From Aurifilum marmelostoma (lineage: Eukaryota; Ascomycota; Sordariomycetes; Diaporthales; Cryphonectriaceae): a stretch of 64,000 nucleotides of DNA. Shown here piece after piece: positions 59,669 through 64,000 of the stretch. The notes under the pieces are model-generated. The model was given only the letters and a program-made list of their open reading frames with translations, was not told the DNA's origin and made no database searches. The DNA lies in contig JAMXSV010000022.1 of the NCBI GenBank assembly GCA_027559495.1, forward strand, positions 147,855 through 211,854, written 5' to 3'. The position numbers were made by a program, and so were the translations under genes. Within the stretch, counting starts at the first letter, position 1. Every line of letters starts with the position of its first letter.

Positions 59669-61952
59669 AAGAAGGGACAGAGGGAGAGGAGGAAGCGGTA
59701 TAACCAAACAGGCAAGAATAGACATGTACCTTCGGCTACTGGCATAATGGTGGTGTTGGCCTTTTTTCTCATCCCCTGCTGAACCCGGCTAACAGGTAAC
59801 AGGAGAGTTGACATGCGAGAAACCCCAACAGATGTACAGCTATATGTACAATACAGACAAGGTAACATCCGAGGCCGAGGGAGAATGACGATCGGCATCT
59901 GCACGTCGAAGCCAAGTATGTAGTATATACTGTAGGAGCAGGTGCCACCGTTTCATTGGTCTTTTTTTTTTCGGCCTTCTGTGAGAAAAAATAAAAGACG
60001 AATGACCACACCAACATCTCTTTGTTCCGTGCTCTCTCCTTTCGCTCATACCGGGCATCGACTACATCAAGATCTGGATTATTCCTTCAGCCTTATCACG
60101 GGAGGAACCGAAATCAAAGCTCTTCTGTTTTGGGTGGCCGGGCCAAAACCATGCCGCCATGCAATGTGGTACTCTGTCTTGCCCCTTCGTCTTCCTTCAG
60201 GCTACTCTTCTTCCAGAGCCTTATGTGCTAATCGCCGAACCCGGGTCACTAATTTTCTTGGTATTGGGGGCTGAAGGCGGAGTGCTCTCCGAGAGGTCCA
60301 AAGGGAAAACCCTCGCTGCAACGAGGCTCAAGGGGCGAAACCTCGTGTTCGTGCTACGGCATGCATACGACAGTACCGTGTGTGGGCAGCTCAGCGCCGA
60401 TCACGACGATTCGTCTCCTTGCCGTACAGTGATACCCTTTTACCGCTCTTGTCCTTATGCTGATCGCAGAAGCTCTGGACCTTCCGTCCTGTGCTTACAT
60501 TTGGGGGCCAGGCTCAGTCAGAAACTGGTAGCCTTGCGTGCGCTGGGCCGCTCGATGTCGACGTTGGTATTACGAAAGACGCCGGGGGAAGTCGCTCCTG
60601 ACACACGCAGCCTTTGGAGACGACATGAATGACTGACACGTCGGAAAACCCGAGGGCGATGTCGAAACCAACGACTCGTCTGCAAAGTGTCGGCCACAAG
60701 TGCTGGCCCCACGCGTTCAAATTTACTTTATAAGTGGCTGGTGTCGAGGGCAAGGGAGGGCAGTGTCTCCAAGCTCCGAGACAGGTCACTCACTCTACAG
60801 GACCCCACCACAACACGGCTAGACACGAGACTGTCAAGTGAAGTAGAAATTCCGCTTTTGGCCAGAGTGATTTGTACAAGACGTCTGTTTTGGGGGCCTG
60901 TGACCAGCATCATCATCATCATCATGAAAAGGACCGCGCCCCCCCCCCCCCTTTACCACAGTAACACCCGAAGCAACACATGCACAAGTAGTCGTTGAGC
61001 GGTCAGATTTCTTGAATCCTATGGCCAACAACCAATCGTAACCAACCCACAGGGCACACAGAAAGGATCAACCCCCTAATGCAAGGAACTTCTTCTGGTG
61101 CATTATCATAAAGTAGCTAGACAGTTTCGTCTGGAGCCACATACGGTTGGCCTTGTGTGACACTTGCTCGATTTACTGGCTCACTAGGTCTGGCAATATT
61201 GGCAAAGATTAGTACTTGTATGTGCTTGTGCGTGATCCGTGTTTATATGCATTCAGCGAAAAACCACTCGAACATGCACTTGCCTCTATCTCAGGCTGTT
61301 AGGTTGTCATACCCTCGCCACAGCCAAGTTTCACGACATCTTGCACACAAGATTTCACGTTCACCGCATCGGTATACCATGGCTTACAAGTTCAACCACA
61401 GACTGATTCGCTATTGGACGCCTATTAGCCCGACCTATATTCACAGCCGATCTCACACAAATGGACTAGAAATACTTATTCCATCACCTTTTGAAAGTCA
61501 ACGAGGAGGTTTGAATCCGCTTTGACCATTGTATTATAGTTATCTCAGAGAGATCCCGCTGGCATGGTGAGCAAGTCTCACACATACCTGAGCCACCTGC
61601 AAAGCCGCAATCACCAAACAGGGAAAAGTTGCCAGCTGACTGGATGATCATGCGGCTTTAAACTAGCTCCCTACACCGTAGGGGGATGGGTTCAAACGAC
61701 TCTCTTTTGTTGATGATGCTGCGAGATTGCCGCTGGCGTACGCTGGACTGGTAAAGGCCTGACCCCACTCCTTGAGTCTGGAAGCCTGGACGGTACCTGT
61801 TCTGGATCCCCTTGTAGATCAGGTCGAGACTGGAATCCTGACGGCTATTGGTAGGGGTGGGAGCAATGGGACTTGAGTACGGTACTGGGAAGGAGAATAA
61901 AAGCCCCCCAGCGGATCTCAAGCGCCAGGCGAAGAATACGCTGGTCCTGCTG

Positions 61953-62590
61953 TCACCCACCATCTTCGACAAATATGTCAGTATCTGAGTAATGGGGACC
62001 CCAAAAGCCTCTCACGATTAGACACTAATTTACCACTACCATCGAAAATTAGGTCACGGATACGATGAGTGAACCTGTCGCTCGCATCACGAGTCATCCG
62101 ACTCAGGATAGACAGCGGCATGTAACACTGATTAAATGTCCTGGTATACCTCTGGGCATCTATAGCTGACGCGACTAGACAATCTCTCGTTCTCTGACTG
62201 GCATACTAGGCGAGAGTGATATGTGATGGTTGATCACGTTAAGGATCGCGTTATGCACCTACTGCAGCTGAGGATTCGCAAGCAGATCTAGGGTGCATGC
62301 TTTCCCCGTTCTTCTGGAGTCAATTTTTCCGCTCGTCCCCCTGCCAATCAAGCCAGAGAGAGCGGGTGTGTGCGTGGCAGCATAATTACTAGGTATCGGT
62401 ACAAGACCCGTCATTGTCGAATCAGTATCCTGGAGATCGGGTAATGAACTTTGGCTCGTGTCATCTCTCGTTAAAAAGAACTTGGCATGCTGCGAGTAAT
62501 GGTGACCTGAATGTACTGTTCCGATGGTGATTCCTAAAGGTGTGAGCTTTCCCAGGGCCCGTGCAAGGAAGCTGCGCACGATGTAACTCA
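61953..62590 (-). CDS. Candidate unrecognised gene, 3' part only
   Basis: Three minus-strand pieces join in frame through good intron signals. One is open down to 62263 (it includes LARALGKLTPLGITIG and LVPIPSNYAATHTPALSG). The second is 62197-62034 (TFNQCYMPLSILSRMTRDASDR). The third is a short end, 61984-61953 (TDIFVEDGG, stop). Introns would be 65 nt (GTAGGT...GCCAG) and 49 nt (GTAAAT, CTAAT, CTCAG). I do not recognise the product, and no start codon was found: the first piece probably begins at an acceptor near 62579 (GCGCAG) or farther upstream. Composition is protein-like with few low-complexity residues. It may be a real lineage-specific gene, a relic, or a chance assembly. Confidence 0.3.
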
Positions 62591-64000
62591 AGAAATCATG
62601 ACCAGTACCACGCCAGTCAGTGGATGGTGTGCCTCACGCTGCGCGCACAGATCCGCTAATGCTGTCGCATGTCCTGCATAAAACAGGCTTTAGGAAAAAT
62701 GACCGGACAGGTTACCCGGTCTCCTTCTCTGCAAGTCTTACACAATTCTGTCGGCGCCCCCAGTGCAGGCCGAAAAGAAAGACCCAAAAAGAAGAAGAAA
62801 AAAAGATGGAGGTTGCGCTGGAACTCCTCCCGTCCCCCAACCTCTGAGTGGCGCCCTTTAATGCAATCTGTCTGCGACGGGTTCATCGACAGGGCAGAGG
62901 CGGAAAATAGGACCTAGATGGTATGCCTCCCCGAGTTAGATCCGCAAAGGTGCCGAAGCCCTCGTCTCCCCACAGGGCTGAAGAAGGGACCCGGGGCAAC
63001 AACTCCTTGGTGCCAGGAGCCCTGCAGCGGCTGTTGCCCATGATCTACATGGTGGGCGTAAGTAGATTGCTTGCTTCGGCAATTGAGACTACGGTACATC
63101 GCAATTACCAAGAGGCTTGTGCCACCGAGGTGCCACTGAGAACTACGTCCGAGCATCCTGATCAGGATTCCAAGTCAGCACCCGTACATGCGAGGCTTCA
63201 GTAGACTCTTGTCTATAATCGCAAGATCGATCGACACCGACAGCTTTGGGCATTCTTGATCTCGGGGAAGTTGGGGGGGGGACCTTACCTTGGACTTATT
63301 CGCTAGCTAATAAGAGTATCATTGCGATCATCCCAGGGTGGCCCAATCTGATGGTGTATCGATGCCAAGGCAGGGCAGCTGATTTTTTGGCTTCATATGT
63401 CTCAGACGAACACAAAGCTTCCTGTCAAGGAGATGCTACGACACAGTGTTGGCTTGTTGAGGTCCTAATTATCAACCAGGTCTCGGCGAGATTCGTGCGA
63501 AATACCCAAGATTACATGCCTGGTATGATCATGACCTACGACGATGTTGAGGTTTGGCTCGGAGACGACCAAGCCACACGGGAGTACGAGAATAGTCTTG
63601 TAAGAGTGGAGTTTGTATGACTATTCAACCTAACCATTTCACCGCTTGGATGGCGAGGAAAGGGGAGAAAACCCTCCTCAATGGATTCACCGTCACGGTG
63701 GCGGAAAGGGGCTGCACATTCTGACCTGAATCGCAAATCAATGAAAGTTTGTCGAGTTTCCCAAGGAATCTCTTAGCGTTAAATGTTTCTTGAATGTCAG
63801 CGTCCCACGATCTAGCATGGGATAGAATGATGGCTGCATGGTAATGATTCGTGGAAGTACACTGCTGTTCTGATTATCCTCTTGAGTCGCCGGCTAGGCT
63901 CCAGGTTTCCGTCCAACGATACCCATTTGCGCAGATTGATAATCATGATTGACCTGACTGTATCGACGCTTCTCATTGCGTACTCTCAGCTCGGACATTT
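62591..64000. other. Right end of window, no supported gene
   Basis: A plus-strand frame at 63246-63620 contains a moderately protein-like end (MIMTYDDVEVWLGDDQATRE) but no recognisable domain and a low-complexity start. I do not call it a gene. The window may end inside the upstream region of another locus. Confidence 0.4.

Larger units (their letters stand above)
46958..61952. other. 15-kb gene desert rich in simple repeats
   Basis: I find no supported coding sequence on either strand. The stretch holds a GCCT tract near 48317-48340, a long AC repeat at 49653-49754, C16 at 49828-49843, a second CA repeat at about 55592-55621, A56 at 57000-57055, a C/G palindromic run at 57594-57617, C20 at 59456-59475, a GAAA tract at about 59637-59668 and C13 at 60939-60951. 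The left end must contain the promoter of the zinc-finger gene. Non-coding transcripts cannot be excluded. Confidence 0.55.

Noticed and set aside
63246..63620. 124-codon plus-strand frame near the window end
   Set aside because: The later half is somewhat protein-like, but there is no domain or neighbouring exon to support it.
1..64000. Possible biosynthetic gene cluster (MFS, reductase, esterase and zinc-finger genes in one window)
   Set aside because: The genes are separated by kilobases and by housekeeping genes (RTT106, ARG4, PLC, YVH1), and no backbone synthase is present.

Overview
The window reads as nuclear DNA of a filamentous ascomycete (Pezizomycotina). Sordariomycetes is my best guess from the remembered look of the protein families, not from a search. 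The genes carry short GT-AG introns (49-139 nt where I could place them), several with CTGAC or TACTAAC branch-point motifs. Exons are GC-rich, and intergenic DNA is packed with homopolymers and microsatellites. Gene density is low: nine protein genes that I can support, one intron-bearing tRNA-Tyr, and two weak gene or relic candidates in 64 kb.

Layout, left to right. 1-6.3 kb: no gene. 6.3-8.4 kb (+): a conserved fungal Pro/Ser-rich protein. 13.3-15.4 kb (-): a DHA1-type MFS transporter. 19.26 kb (+): tRNA-Tyr(GTA) in an AT-rich stretch. 21.7-24.3 kb (+): phosphoinositide-specific phospholipase C. 25.2-26.4 kb (+): aldo/keto reductase. 26.7-28.4 kb (-): histone chaperone Rtt106, with an apparent one-base frameshift in a G run. 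29.0-30.5 kb (-): argininosuccinate lyase, with a CPC1/GCN4 site in its promoter. 31.8-32.7 kb (+): secreted SGNH (CE3-like) esterase. 37.9-39.5 kb (-): YVH1-type dual-specificity phosphatase. 44.8-47.0 kb (-): C2H2 zinc-finger protein, preceded by about 15 kb with no recognisable gene. 61.9-62.6 kb (-): a possible unrecognised gene.

The genes look like an ordinary housekeeping and accessory mix: arginine synthesis, chromatin assembly, phosphoinositide signalling, ribosome maturation, transport and a secreted esterase. No biosynthetic cluster, defence system or intact transposon is evident. I did not find a clearly new biological system. The points most worth following are the RTT106 frameshift, the divergent tRNA-Tyr, the large insert in the PLC catalytic domain, the large desert upstream of the zinc-finger gene, and the unusual density of G/C homopolymers, C-run/G-run palindromes and a recurring GTACATAGT motif.
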